A stretch of 64,000 nt of DNA from Bacteroidaceae bacterium (GTDB lineage Bacteria > Bacteroidota > Bacteroidia > Bacteroidales > Bacteroidaceae): NCBI GenBank assembly GCA_016280445.1, contig JAEEGS010000013.1, forward strand, positions 62,001 through 126,000, given 5' to 3'. The translations under genes were made by a program, and so were the position numbers. Shown here piece after piece: positions 24,606-33,731 of this stretch. The first letter of the stretch is position 1; each line of letters opens with the position of its first letter. The notes below the pieces were generated by a model that worked only from the letters and a program-made list of their open reading frames with translations, searched no databases and was not told the origin of the DNA.

Positions 24606-26216
24606 ATGAAAATGAAAAGATTTGTTGCTATCGCGTGCTCGCTGCTTGTTGCGCTAACCGGTATGGCGCAGGAAGTAGAGACCTATTCACAACGTAGTCG
24701 CATCAAGAACTACTCAGAATACGATAATACCTCCACCACCCCAGCACTCCACCGAGTCGGCTCGCTCAGTTCGGCCTCCTTGCCATGCACAGGAAGCCCT
24801 TCTGTACCTGTCATCCTGGTGCAGTTTCAAGACACGAAGTTCGTCGGGTTCGATGAGGAAGGATATATACAGGAGTTTTACCACAAGTTCTGCAACGGAA
24901 GCGGCATTGAAGGGAAACGATACAGCATTAAAGATGGTATTTATGGCTCTGTGTCTGACTATTTCATCGAGCAGTCAGACTCGTTGTTCAGACCCGAGTT
25001 TCAGGTGATAGGGCCCATCACATTGAGCAAGGGTTTTGCCTACTATGGGGCAGAGCACCCGACCAACAAAAACATCAACGATTACAGGATTAACGAGTTC
25101 TTTAGAGAGGCCTGCAGCATAGCCGTTCAAGACTATAATGTAGAATGGTCGGACTTCGACAATAACAATGACGGAACGGTGGACTTCGTCTTTTTCATCT
25201 ATGCAGGGTTGGGGCAGAATGACCTGCTCAACGATGACCCTAACACCATCTGGCCTTGTGAGATGGTCACTCCGACAACTATTAACAGCATACGATTCGG
25301 AGGATATGGCTGCACCTGCGAACTGGTCAGGATACGCACCTACAATATAACAACAGGAGTCACGACCGTTGAAGACAAGACTGACGGTATTGGCACCATG
25401 TGCCACGAACTCAGCCATGGAATGGGACTGCCTGACTTCTATGATTATAATTATGAAGAATTCGGCTTGGACTATTGGGATTTGATGGACGCTGGATGCT
25501 ACCAGATGGCGGGTAATCAGCCTTGCGGATACTCTGCCTATGAAAGAGACTTCATGGGATGGCGAGAACTGAAGAAGGTGGAAAAGGATGAAGCGGTCAC
25601 CCTGACGCTTGACCCCATAGAGGCTGGAGGATATGGCTATGTCATCACCAACGACGGACGGGCAGACGGGAACGAGTATTTCATTCTTGAGAACAGACAA
25701 AACATCGGTTTTGACCAGTGCCTCGGATGCAACGTCGAGAACACATATTGGACTTATAACCCTTGTCATGGATTGCTCATCACACACGTGGACTACAGCC
25801 TCAATTCATGGACAAGCAACAGGCTGAACACCGGAAGCCTGCAACGCATGACTCTGGTGCCTGCCGACCAAACACTGCTCTCATCCACCTATGGCTATAC
25901 GAGCGATTATCACCTTTCGCTCCGTGGCGACTGCTATCCTGGGAACCAGAACGTGACCGAGATGTCGAGTTATGACGTCCGCTCCGGCACTTTCACCCAG
26001 ACCATCACCGACATTGTGGAGAATGCGGACGGAACCATCACGGTGAAAATCAACGGTGGCTCTCCTGTGCCTGACGACATCGACGATGTAACGACACAGA
26101 AGCCTTGGGCAAACACGTATTTCTCTCTCTCAGGACAGCAGCAGACCGGATTGCAAAAGGGTGTGAACATCGTGAAGTATGCTGACGGAACCATCAAGAA
26201 GGTGCTGAAGAAATAA
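24606..26216 (+). CDS. M6-family secreted metalloprotease
   Basis: A 536-aa protein with signal peptide (FVAIACSLLVALTGMAQ). The zinc motif is HELSHGMGLPDFYD (HExxHxxGxxD), followed by the Met-turn region YWDLMDAGCY, as in the immune-inhibitor-A-like M6 peptidases. PVILVQFQDTKF and DFDNNNDGTVDFVFFIYAG (Asp/Asn-rich, calcium-type loop) are further family motifs. The C-terminus carries the tail FSLSGQQQTGLQKGVNIV + KKVLKK seen on other secreted proteins here. The 15-nt gap after the sensor gene suggests co-transcription. Its target protein is unknown. Confidence 0.92.
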   Translation: MKMKRFVAIACSLLVALTGMAQEVETYSQRSRIKNYSEYDNTSTTPALHRVGSLSSASLPCTGSPSVPVILVQFQDTKFVGFDEEGYIQEFYHKFCNGSGIEGKRYSIKDGIYGSVSDYFIEQSDSLFRPEFQVIGPITLSKGFAYYGAEHPTNKNINDYRINEFFREACSIAVQDYNVEWSDFDNNNDGTVDFVFFIYAGLGQNDLLNDDPNTIWPCEMVTPTTINSIRFGGYGCTCELVRIRTYNITTGVTTVEDKTDGIGTMCHELSHGMGLPDFYDYNYEEFGLDYWDLMDAGCYQMAGNQPCGYSAYERDFMGWRELKKVEKDEAVTLTLDPIEAGGYGYVITNDGRADGNEYFILENRQNIGFDQCLGCNVENTYWTYNPCHGLLITHVDYSLNSWTSNRLNTGSLQRMTLVPADQTLLSSTYGYTSDYHLSLRGDCYPGNQNVTEMSSYDVRSGTFTQTITDIVENADGTITVKINGGSPVPDDIDDVTTQKPWANTYFSLSGQQQTGLQKGVNIVKYADGTIKKVLKK

Positions 26217-26230
26217 AAAGGGGATAAAAA

Positions 26231-26301
26231 AACGGATTCCACGGATTGAACGGAGTTTTGACCTGCTAACAGGGTTATCCGTTCAATCCGTGGAATCCGT
26301 T
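26231..26301. terminator. 24-bp perfect inverted repeat between convergent genes
   Basis: AACGGATTCCACGGATTGAACGGA (26231-26254, 24 nt) is mirrored exactly at 26278-26301 across a 23-nt loop. It lies between the M6 protease (+) and GH67 (-) stops and would serve as a bidirectional terminator. Part of the arm (ACGGATTGAACG) also occurs in the core of the composite repeat at 14813. Confidence 0.7.
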
Positions 26302-26325
26302 ATTCTGATGATTACTTTGGGGGGA

Positions 26326-28122
26326 TTATTCTGGAAGTTTATCAATGTCTGCCGCCGTGTAGTTATCCATGCGGAGGTGATAGTTCATCACCTGTTCCAA
26401 CGTGTAGTGGAAGTCGGGACTATCGGGTGGCAAAGGACGACGGGAGAACTGCTGGAAGTAGAGCAGACAGGCATCGCGCCACCACTGGGCATCTTTGGCC
26501 TGACGCTGGAAACGGCGCAGTTGCTGTTCGTAGCGTTCAGGGGTGAGGATGGGTTGAGCCGTTCCTGTGGCTTCGCAACAGATGGGGCGCAGTGACTCCC
26601 ATGTCTTCACGAAGTCGTTGGCCTGCCGCACACCACGGTCGTAGGTGTAGCAGAGATTGTCCCACAGGGAGAGGCCGTTGCGCATGGTGTAGTCCCATGG
26701 CACATGGTGGAACCAGAGGATGAGGTTTTCGGGACACGTCTCCCTATTATTATATAATGTACGCAAAGGCTCGGGGTATTGCCCCACGTTGTTGGAGCCT
26801 GCATGGCCTGCCAAGCAGGGTTCGCCGTGGTCGGTACGGTTGAAGCCCAAGCCGATGGAGTCGGCACGATGGTAGAAGCGTGGCAGCCAGTCTTCACGCC
26901 ACCCTTTCCGGTCGCACCAAGGCTCCGGGCCATAGTGATGGTCGGCGGCAAAGATGTGGTGCAGGCCGAGGGGCATCATGTAGTCAACCACGGCTTCGCG
27001 GCTCTTGAGCAGCAGTTGGGTCATGGGACGGAGGAAGCCCGGTTCGTTGGTGGAGTAATAACTCCGGAGGAAGTCTTCGGCAATCTTCTCGGAGGGAGTG
27101 GTCGGGTCGTTGGCAAGACGGCCGAACGCATACCAGTTGGCCATGGCGAGGTCGTTGGCTGTCCAGTTGGGACTGTCGCCGATGTTGGCCACGCCGGCTA
27201 TGCCAATGAGGTTGGGATGAACGGGGGAACCGTTCTGGACCATGCCCAATGTCTGGAAGAACTCTCGCCACATGGGCGCCAGAAAGCAGGTGTGGACACT
27301 CTCGCCCGTGTATTCCTGCGTGATTTGGAACTCCACCATCATCTTGGTCTTCTTCAGCCCGAAGAAAAGGGGCGAAACAGCCTCGCGGGGCTGGAAGTCG
27401 ATGGGGCCATTCTTGATTTGGATGATGACATTGTCGGCAAACTGCCCATCGAAGTGGATGAACTCCTCGTAGGCCTGGTTGGCACGGTCGCCTCCCTTGG
27501 CGGAATAGACAAAGGCGCGCCACATGACGATGCCGCCATGGGGTTGAAGGGCGGACGCCAGCATGTTGGCGCCATCCACATGGGTGCGACCATAGTCCAT
27601 GGGGCCTGGCTCACCCTCGCTGTTAGCCTTGACGAGAAATCCGCCGAAGTCGGGGATGAGACGGTAGATCTCGTTCACCTTCTTGTCCCACCACTGCTGT
27701 ACCTTGGGGTCGAGCGGGTCGGCGGTGGAGAGGTCGCCCAATGCCTTGGGAGATGCGAAGTTGACCGAGAGATAGACCTTGATGCCATAGGGGCGGAGGA
27801 TGTCGGCAATCTTCTTTGTCTTGAGCAACATGGGGGTGGAGAGAGCGATGGGCTTGGCGTTCACGTTGTTGAGCACGGTGCCGTTAATGCCATACTGCTG
27901 GTTGATGCGGCCATACTCTTCGTAGCGCGCCTTCAAGGCTTGGGGCATGGAGGTCTTTTTCGTAGGGATTTCATCCCATTTCCAGATGGAACGTCCCGCA
28001 TAGCCACGCTCCACGGTGCCGTTGGGGTTGTCCCAATGGTTGAGCAGACGCAATTCAAAAGTCTGCCCCCATGCAAGGTGGCAGACTATCAGCAAGGTCA
28101 AGGAGAGAATTGTCTTTTTCAT
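26326..28122 (-). CDS. GH67 alpha-glucuronidase without the usual N-terminal domain
   Basis: A 598-aa enzyme that removes (4-O-methyl)glucuronic acid from xylo-oligosaccharides. After the signal peptide MKKTILSLTLLIVCHLAWGQ it enters directly at the GH67 catalytic core (LLNHWDNPNGTVERGYAGRS), which in usual 670-700-aa enzymes follows an N-terminal domain of about 150 residues. GHAGSNNVGQYP, LILWFHHVPWDYTM and FGGFLVKANSEGEPGP (substrate-binding and acid residues) are present, and the C-terminal dimerisation region is intact. The ATG at 28122 is 28 nt after ugd; the open frame further upstream lies inside ugd and does not encode the missing domain. Confidence 0.92.
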   Translation of the reverse strand: MKKTILSLTLLIVCHLAWGQTFELRLLNHWDNPNGTVERGYAGRSIWKWDEIPTKKTSMPQALKARYEEYGRINQQYGINGTVLNNVNAKPIALSTPMLLKTKKIADILRPYGIKVYLSVNFASPKALGDLSTADPLDPKVQQWWDKKVNEIYRLIPDFGGFLVKANSEGEPGPMDYGRTHVDGANMLASALQPHGGIVMWRAFVYSAKGGDRANQAYEEFIHFDGQFADNVIIQIKNGPIDFQPREAVSPLFFGLKKTKMMVEFQITQEYTGESVHTCFLAPMWREFFQTLGMVQNGSPVHPNLIGIAGVANIGDSPNWTANDLAMANWYAFGRLANDPTTPSEKIAEDFLRSYYSTNEPGFLRPMTQLLLKSREAVVDYMMPLGLHHIFAADHHYGPEPWCDRKGWREDWLPRFYHRADSIGLGFNRTDHGEPCLAGHAGSNNVGQYPEPLRTLYNNRETCPENLILWFHHVPWDYTMRNGLSLWDNLCYTYDRGVRQANDFVKTWESLRPICCEATGTAQPILTPERYEQQLRRFQRQAKDAQWWRDACLLYFQQFSRRPLPPDSPDFHYTLEQVMNYHLRMDNYTAADIDKLPE

Positions 28123-28150
28123 TGATGATGGTTTTTCGTTCCGGATGTTA

Positions 28151-29425
28151 TCAGTCACGACGGAAGATGTCGCGGGTGTACACTTTCTCCTGCACATCGT
28201 CAAGACAGGTGTCGTAGCGGTTGGCAATGATGGCCTGAGAGAGTTCCTTGAACTTCTGGAGGTCGTTGACCACTTTGGAACCAAAGAAGGTAGTGCCATC
28301 GGCCAAGGTGGGTTCGTAGATGATGACAGTGGCACCTTTTGCCTTGATGCGCTTCATGATGCCCTGAATGGAGGACTGACGGAAGTTGTCGGAGTTGCTC
28401 TTCATGGTGAGACGGAACACGCCGATGACCACTTCCTTCTCGACATCTTGACTCCACCGGATGCGGTTGGAGTAACTGTAATAACCTGCCATCTGCAACA
28501 CACGGTCGGCAATGAAGTCCTTGCGGGTGCGGTTGCTCTCCACGATGGCGGTCATCATCTGCTGCGGCACATCCTGATAGTTGGCCAGGAGTTGCTTCGT
28601 GTCCTTGGGCAGACAGTAGCCACCATAACCGAAGGATGGGTTGTTGTAGTGGGTGCCGATGCGCGGGTCGAGGCCTACACCCTGGATGATGGCCTGTGCA
28701 TCCAAGCCCTTCACCTCGGCATAGGTGTCGAGTTCGTTGAAATAGCTAACACGCAGGGCGAGGTAGGTGTTGGCAAAGAGTTTCACGGCTTCTGCCTCCG
28801 TCAACCCCATTTGAAGCACGTCGATGTCTTTCTTGATGGCCCCTTCCTGCAACAGTGCCGCAAAAGTCGTGGCTGCCTCGCGCAGTTCGCTGGCATATTT
28901 CACCTCAATACGTTTGGGCGAGCCGACAATGATGCGTGAAGGATAGAGGTTATCGTACAGTGCCTTGCTCTCGCGCAGGAACTCTGGCGAGAAGAGCAGT
29001 TTGAGCGTATAGCCGTACTTGTGGTACAAACCCTCCGTGTATCCCACGGGGATGGTGGACTTGATGACCATGACGGCATCGGGGTTCACCTCCAGCACCA
29101 AGTCGATGACTTCCTCCACATGAGAGGTGTCGAAATAGTTCTTCACGGGGTCGTAGTTGGTCGGTGCAGCAATGACCACAAAGTCGGCATCGCTGTATGC
29201 TTTCCGGCCGTCGAGGGTGGCTGTGAGGTTCAGTTCCTTCTCTGCCAGAAATTTCTCAATGTACTCATCCTGGATGGGTGACTTCTTGTTGTTGATGAGG
29301 TCCACTTTCTCAGGAATCACATCAACGGCTGTCACCTGATGATGCTGTGCCAGCAGCGTGGCAATACTAAGACCCACATAGCCTGTACCTGCCACAGCCA
29401 CCTTGATGTCCTTAAAATCTCTCAT
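28151..29425 (-). CDS. ugd: UDP-glucose 6-dehydrogenase
   Basis: A 424-aa NAD-dependent enzyme oxidising UDP-glucose to UDP-glucuronate. The N-terminal Rossmann motif is [33 protein letters not shown] and [13 protein letters not shown] follow, and the catalytic Cys is in [23 protein letters not shown] marks the C-terminal UDP-binding domain. UDP-GlcA is used for capsule or LPS synthesis; its place between a regulator (35 nt upstream) and GH67 is curious, since both relate to glucuronic acid but in opposite directions. Start ATG 29425. Confidence 0.94.
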   Translation of the reverse strand: MRDFKDIKVAVAGTGYVGLSIATLLAQHHQVTAVDVIPEKVDLINNKKSPIQDEYIEKFLAEKELNLTATLDGRKAYSDADFVVIAAPTNYDPVKNYFDTSHVEEVIDLVLEVNPDAVMVIKSTIPVGYTEGLYHKYGYTLKLLFSPEFLRESKALYDNLYPSRIIVGSPKRIEVKYASELREAATTFAALLQEGAIKKDIDVLQMGLTEAEAVKLFANTYLALRVSYFNELDTYAEVKGLDAQAIIQGVGLDPRIGTHYNNPSFGYGGYCLPKDTKQLLANYQDVPQQMMTAIVESNRTRKDFIADRVLQMAGYYSYSNRIRWSQDVEKEVVIGVFRLTMKSNSDNFRQSSIQGIMKRIKAKGATVIIYEPTLADGTTFFGSKVVNDLQKFKELSQAIIANRYDTCLDDVQEKVYTRDIFRRD

Positions 29426-29460
29426 TTTCTTTCTTATGGATTGTATAACGATTATATCTA

Positions 29461-30822
29461 TTAAACCGTCAGAGGTGCCTTCTCCGAGCGAATCTTCCTG
29501 GCATATTCTGAAGGCGACATGCCATATTCGGTCTTGAAGTTCTCGGTGAAACGCTTAGGATTGCTGTACCCTAAGGCGGCCGCAATATCGGACATCGACA
29601 TGGATGTCTTCTCTAAATATTGTTTTCCGCGCTTCATGCGGATGGTGCGGATGAACTCAGCAGGACCCTTGCCCGTGATGTTGATGAGTTTCTTGTAGAG
29701 ATAGGTGCGGCTGAGCGACAACTCATGTCCCAGCACCTCCACAGAGAACTCGGTGTCGGAGATGTGTTCTTCACATATCTTGATGGCCTGTTGGATAAAC
29801 TGCTCGTCCACTGAGGTGATGGTGATTTCGCTGGGCGCCACATCCATCTTCTCGCGGAACTGACGTTGGCGGTTCTCTTTCTTCTCTATCAGTTTCTTCA
29901 CACGCAAACGGAGTGTTTCCACATTGAAGGGTTTTGTGATGTAATCGTCGGCACCGAGTTTCAGTCCTTCCACCTCAATTTCCTCGCTCCTGCGGCCTGT
30001 CAGCAGAATCACAGGAATGTGTGACCAACGCAAATCGGTCTTGACACGACGACACAACTCCAAGCCATCCATCTTAGGCATGGTCACATCGCTCACCACC
30101 AAGCCGATGCCGTCGTTCTCCTCCAGACAGGCCACCGCCTGCTCGCCATTGCTGGCCGTAATCACGTTATAGTCTTTACGGAAATAATCACGTACAAAGC
30201 GGCACATGTCGGCACTATCGTCCACCATCAGCAAGGTCATGCGCTCACCCTCTTTCTGTTCATCTTCTTCCTGAGGCTCGTCCACCTCCTTACTGGCCAC
30301 CATGGCGACATTATGATCGTCAACACCAACCGGCTTGGTGTTCTCTTCATCAGTTGTGGTAGACTGAGTAGAAGCGTCAAGGGTCGGAGACACGACGGCT
30401 GGCCGCTGCGCACCTCTCGCCACAGAGGTCAAGGCCGACGGAACAGGAGCCGCACCCATTCCAGCGGAGAGCATATTGACCTGATGGAGCAACATCTGTG
30501 AACTGCGCAACATCATCTGCACACGTCCGCCCACATCATCGCCCAAAGGTTCTTCCGACATCTGCTGCAAAGAGCCAATCAGCAACATGATGGGTGCCCT
30601 CAGGTCTTGACTCACACGCGCCAACGTCTGCTGCTTCACCACCTCCAAATCCTGCCTGTGTTCACGCTCCACACGAGCCGTCTCCACACTGTGCTTTGAG
30701 CGCTCGCTACGTATCACGAGACGGTACAGCACATACATACACACCAACACCAGAAGAGTGGCAAACAACACCGCCCAGACAGACACTTGGAACAAGGTCC
30801 CGTTACTCAATTCAATCACCAT
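29461..30822 (-). CDS. Membrane-anchored receiver/AraC regulator with degenerate HisKA and no ATPase domain
   Basis: A 453-aa protein. A transmembrane helix (about 11-33) is followed by a coiled region that looks like a HisKA helix pair, but the usual SHELRTP is SQDLRAP, with Gln72 where the phospho-accepting His should be. No HATPase domain follows; instead a low-complexity linker (120-195) leads to a receiver domain (about 196-315: acidic pair DD201-202, phospho-acceptor Asp245 in [14 protein letters not shown], Lys297 in DYITKPF) and a C-terminal AraC HTH ([22 protein letters not shown]). It is the cytoplasmic half of an HTCS with the kinase deleted. It leads an apparent operon with ugd and GH67, so it may regulate them. 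Confidence 0.88.
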   Translation of the reverse strand: MVIELSNGTLFQVSVWAVLFATLLVLVCMYVLYRLVIRSERSKHSVETARVEREHRQDLEVVKQQTLARVSQDLRAPIMLLIGSLQQMSEEPLGDDVGGRVQMMLRSSQMLLHQVNMLSAGMGAAPVPSALTSVARGAQRPAVVSPTLDASTQSTTTDEENTKPVGVDDHNVAMVASKEVDEPQEEDEQKEGERMTLLMVDDSADMCRFVRDYFRKDYNVITASNGEQAVACLEENDGIGLVVSDVTMPKMDGLELCRRVKTDLRWSHIPVILLTGRRSEEIEVEGLKLGADDYITKPFNVETLRLRVKKLIEKKENRQRQFREKMDVAPSEITITSVDEQFIQQAIKICEEHISDTEFSVEVLGHELSLSRTYLYKKLINITGKGPAEFIRTIRMKRGKQYLEKTSMSMSDIAAALGYSNPKRFTENFKTEYGMSPSEYARKIRSEKAPLTV

Positions 30823-30873
30823 TTCTCGTTATGTTTAGAAACATTTCTTGCTGTTTCGGAAGAAACAACGATG

Positions 30874-30881
30874 CAAAAGTA
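30874..30881 (-). promoter_or_regulatory. Promoter -7 element of the REC-AraC/ugd/GH67 unit
   Basis: TACTTTTG, 51 nt before the ATG at 30822. TTTG candidates upstream stand at 12 and 17 nt, shorter than the usual 19-21. Confidence 0.5.
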
Positions 30882-30997
30882 GTAAAAAAACTTCAAACAA
30901 AACGATTTCGACCCCCATTTTTTGTTTTTTGAGGGCAACAAAGTTGGACGCACATGGCCGTTTATGTTTCCAACATGGCACCGTTTTTATTCCAAAC

Positions 30998-31026
30998 AAA
31001 AAAAGGCCGCCTCCGAAGAGGCGACC
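30998..31026 (-). terminator. Rho-independent terminator of the GH115 gene
   Basis: On the - strand GGTCGCCTC, loop TTCG, GAGGCGGCC (31026-31005) is followed by seven T (31004-30998), 25 nt past the GH115 stop. Confidence 0.85.
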
Positions 31027-31051
31027 TGAAAGAGATGAAGCGAGAGGTGCT

Positions 31052-33493
31052 TCACTCCACCACAATGCGTTCCAGCACGATGCCCGGATCGAGAGGGCGG
31101 ATGGTGATTTGGTGTTTGCCAGCGGTGAGAGCAGGCAACTTGACTTTCTGCTTGTTCATGCGAGTGGTCTCCCACTCAAAGTTCTGGTCGTGGGCCATCT
31201 GTACGACATAGCGACTGGCCTCGTTGACATTGAGCGTCTGCACTTCCTGCCCGTCAAGTAGAACGGTCATCCGCTGACCGCGTCCATCGTTGAAGGGGAA
31301 GTTGGTGGCCAGGATGAAGGTGGCCACAGCATCTTCCTTGGCTTGAGGCACATTCAACTCATAGGTGATGTGGGCACCCTCGGTGCTCTTGGTGTAGGGG
31401 AAAAGTGCCACACCTGCCTTCCAGATGCCGAGGTCGGGCACCACCTGCCAAGTGGCCTCCTTCGCATCAGTCTTGCTGACGAAGTCATCGGCCTCAAGAA
31501 TCAGTCTCTTCGCTGGACGAAGTTCGAAGGAGTCGGGCATGGAGAGCGTGTCGCCTCCAAGCACAATACCAGCCTGAGGAATGGTGTTTTGCCGTGGGTT
31601 GTTCCACGAGCGGTATCCAATGTAGATTTCATCCATCATGTGGTTCCACTTGCCCCCTGCTATCTGGTGGTTGTACTCGTCGCAGAGCGCTGCTGCATGT
31701 TGGAAGCATTCCCTGACCTTACCTGCCCACTGATTGGCGCGTGGGTCATTCTTTCCTGCATAGAACTGGCTCATGGCCACGGCATGATACATGTTGTAGA
31801 GATTGCAAAAGACGCGCACTGGCGTGTAGATGAGTTCATCGTAAGGGGTACGGTAGGCTTCCGGCAGACGCTGGCGCAACTGGGTGGCATCGCGCAAAAG
31901 TTGTTCATACTCGTTGACACGCTCCTGCCACTCGCCGCTGAGCAGGTCGAATGTCCGTGCATCCAACTGCTCGGGAGTGCGACGATGGGCGTACTTGCAC
32001 TGCAGGTTGAGGATGCGGGCTGCTTCGGCAGCATCGGTCTCGCCAAACTGCTGGCGGCAGAAGTCCTCGGTGTAGTTCATCAGGTTGGACGGATTGAACT
32101 GCGAGGGGTTCCAAGCCATCTTGAACCAGAAGTCAATCGGGAACTCCATGGGCTTGAGGTCGCCCACATTGAGTATCCAGAGTTTGTCCACGCCATAGGT
32201 GTAGGTGAGTTGCAACTGCTCCCACATGCGCTGCACCTGCGAGATGTTCTGGAACTTCGAGTTGCGGGGAGCGCCCACGTAGTCAACATGATAGTACATG
32301 CCATAACCGCCGGGATGACGCTTGGCGAAAGCACCTGTGCCCTTGTTCCACTCCTGTTCGGGCAACACACGCACATTGCCCCAGTTGTCGTCGCAAAGCA
32401 ACAGGATGACATCGTCGGGCACGTTCATTCCCTTCTCATAATATTCCTGCACCTCCTTGTAGAGCGCCCACACTTGCGGTGTCTCCTTGGCAGGTTTACC
32501 TGTGGCTTCCTCGATGAGTTTGCGCTGGTTGGTGACGATGCGCTCCAACAATGCCACGTCGGCATGATCGCCCATGGCCTCATCGCCGTCGCCACGCATA
32601 CCGATAGTCACCACGTCGTCGGTGTGCTTCATGCGTTCCACACCACCCTTCCAGAACTTGTCGAGGGTCTCCTGGTTGGTGTCGTAGTTCCAAGCACCGT
32701 ACTCCTTTCGGTTGCGTGTCCACTCCTTGTGAGCACGTGCCATCGGCTCATGATGAGAGGTTCCCATACAGATACCCATATCGTCGGCTGTCTGCATGTT
32801 GAGGTCGTCGTCAGCATAGAAAGCAGCGTTCCACATGGCTGGCCACATATAGTTTCCCTTCAGGCGAAGCACCAGTTCAAACACACGGGCATAGAACTCA
32901 TGGTTATAGACACCCCCATAGTTCTCGCCAATCCATCCCGACAAGCAAGGTGCCTCATCGTTGAGGAAGATGCCTCGGTAGCGCACGGCCGGTTCTCCAT
33001 CCGTATAGACACCATTCTTGATGTAGATGTGCTCGTGCTTCTCCACAGGCACATCCGCCCAGTCATACCACGGACTCACGCCAATCTGACGAGAGAGTTC
33101 GTAGATGCCGTAGATGGTGCCACGCTTGTCGGAGCCTGCGATGACGAGTTGCCCCTTCACGGTGGTGATGATGAACTTTTCCGTTTTCCCCTTCAAGTCC
33201 TTGGCATTGATAAGCTTCTTCTTTGCCAACTTGTCGACGGGGTCACTCTTGCCGAGCGTGCCTATCACGATGGGGTAATCCTGTCTCCCCGTCACTTTCT
33301 GCAAGTCTTTTTTCAGATTGTCGATGGCTATGAGCACCCCTTTCCAGTCGTTGGGGTCATAGAGCATCTCGCCTCGTTGGTCGGTGAGGCATAAGGCATC
33401 GCCTTGAGGCTGAAACGTCACAAACGGCTCGGCTGCCCAGGCCGAGAAAGATGCCAAAAGGCTGAATGTCAAAATGAACAGAATCTTCTTCAT
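31052..33493 (-). CDS. GH115 xylan alpha-1,2-glucuronidase
   Basis: An 813-aa secreted enzyme that cleaves glucuronic acid from long xylan chains, complementing GH67, which prefers oligosaccharide ends. Signal peptide MKKILFILTFSLLASFSAWA. The family's core motifs are present: RGTIYGIYELSRQIGVSPWYDWADVPV (split here as GIYELSRQIGVSPWYDW), RGIFLNDEAPCLSGW, GNYMWPAMWNAAF, MGICMGTSHHEPM and LLLCDDNWGNVR, and the C-terminal domain ends RPLDPGIVLERIVVE. The start is ATG 33493; the frame extends to a TTG at 33523 that would spoil the signal peptide. It has its own promoter and terminator, so it is probably a single-gene unit. Confidence 0.94.
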   Translation of the reverse strand: MKKILFILTFSLLASFSAWAAEPFVTFQPQGDALCLTDQRGEMLYDPNDWKGVLIAIDNLKKDLQKVTGRQDYPIVIGTLGKSDPVDKLAKKKLINAKDLKGKTEKFIITTVKGQLVIAGSDKRGTIYGIYELSRQIGVSPWYDWADVPVEKHEHIYIKNGVYTDGEPAVRYRGIFLNDEAPCLSGWIGENYGGVYNHEFYARVFELVLRLKGNYMWPAMWNAAFYADDDLNMQTADDMGICMGTSHHEPMARAHKEWTRNRKEYGAWNYDTNQETLDKFWKGGVERMKHTDDVVTIGMRGDGDEAMGDHADVALLERIVTNQRKLIEEATGKPAKETPQVWALYKEVQEYYEKGMNVPDDVILLLCDDNWGNVRVLPEQEWNKGTGAFAKRHPGGYGMYYHVDYVGAPRNSKFQNISQVQRMWEQLQLTYTYGVDKLWILNVGDLKPMEFPIDFWFKMAWNPSQFNPSNLMNYTEDFCRQQFGETDAAEAARILNLQCKYAHRRTPEQLDARTFDLLSGEWQERVNEYEQLLRDATQLRQRLPEAYRTPYDELIYTPVRVFCNLYNMYHAVAMSQFYAGKNDPRANQWAGKVRECFQHAAALCDEYNHQIAGGKWNHMMDEIYIGYRSWNNPRQNTIPQAGIVLGGDTLSMPDSFELRPAKRLILEADDFVSKTDAKEATWQVVPDLGIWKAGVALFPYTKSTEGAHITYELNVPQAKEDAVATFILATNFPFNDGRGQRMTVLLDGQEVQTLNVNEASRYVVQMAHDQNFEWETTRMNKQKVKLPALTAGKHQITIRPLDPGIVLERIVVE

Positions 33494-33520
33494 ATCATAC
33501 GGAGGTTTTGGTTTTGGCGA

Positions 33521-33528
33521 CAAAGTTA
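33521..33528 (-). promoter_or_regulatory. Promoter -7 element of the GH115 gene
   Basis: TAACTTTG lies 28 nt before the ATG at 33493. No clear TTTG was found at -33. Confidence 0.55.
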
Positions 33529-33624
33529 CAACATTTCCTGACTGACGAACCCCACCCCATGTTACACCTTCTTTTCCTCACGTAACAATCGCCAAACTTT
33601 CTTTTCCAGTTTCTCCATACAAAG

Positions 33625-33679
33625 ACCGCCGTAAAGCTCACGAGGGTTGTGCCAGTATGCACGTGAGCTTTACGGCGGT
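33625..33679 (-). terminator. 18-bp perfect hairpin after the porin gene
   Basis: ACCGCCGTAAAGCTCACG (33625-33642) is mirrored exactly at 33662-33679 with a 19-nt loop. It lies 53 nt past the porin stop. The T-tract is poor, so RNA stability or protein binding are alternatives to termination. Confidence 0.6.
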
Positions 33680-33731
33680 AAGTTCAAAGGGGGAACGGAA
33701 GTGTCGGAGAAATGAGCCTGCAAGGTGCTTT

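Noticed and set aside
26779-28125. A 448-aa open frame on the + strand over GH67
   Set aside because: Antisense shadow; GH67 on the - strand has signal peptide and family motifs.
28123-28335. Upstream extension of the GH67 frame as the missing N-terminal domain
   Set aside because: The sequence is an out-of-frame reading of ugd (Ser/Pro/Thr-rich) and the signal peptide starts at 28122.
31343-33394. A 683-aa open frame on the + strand over GH115
   Set aside because: Antisense shadow of a GC-biased gene; no recognisable domain and no promoter.
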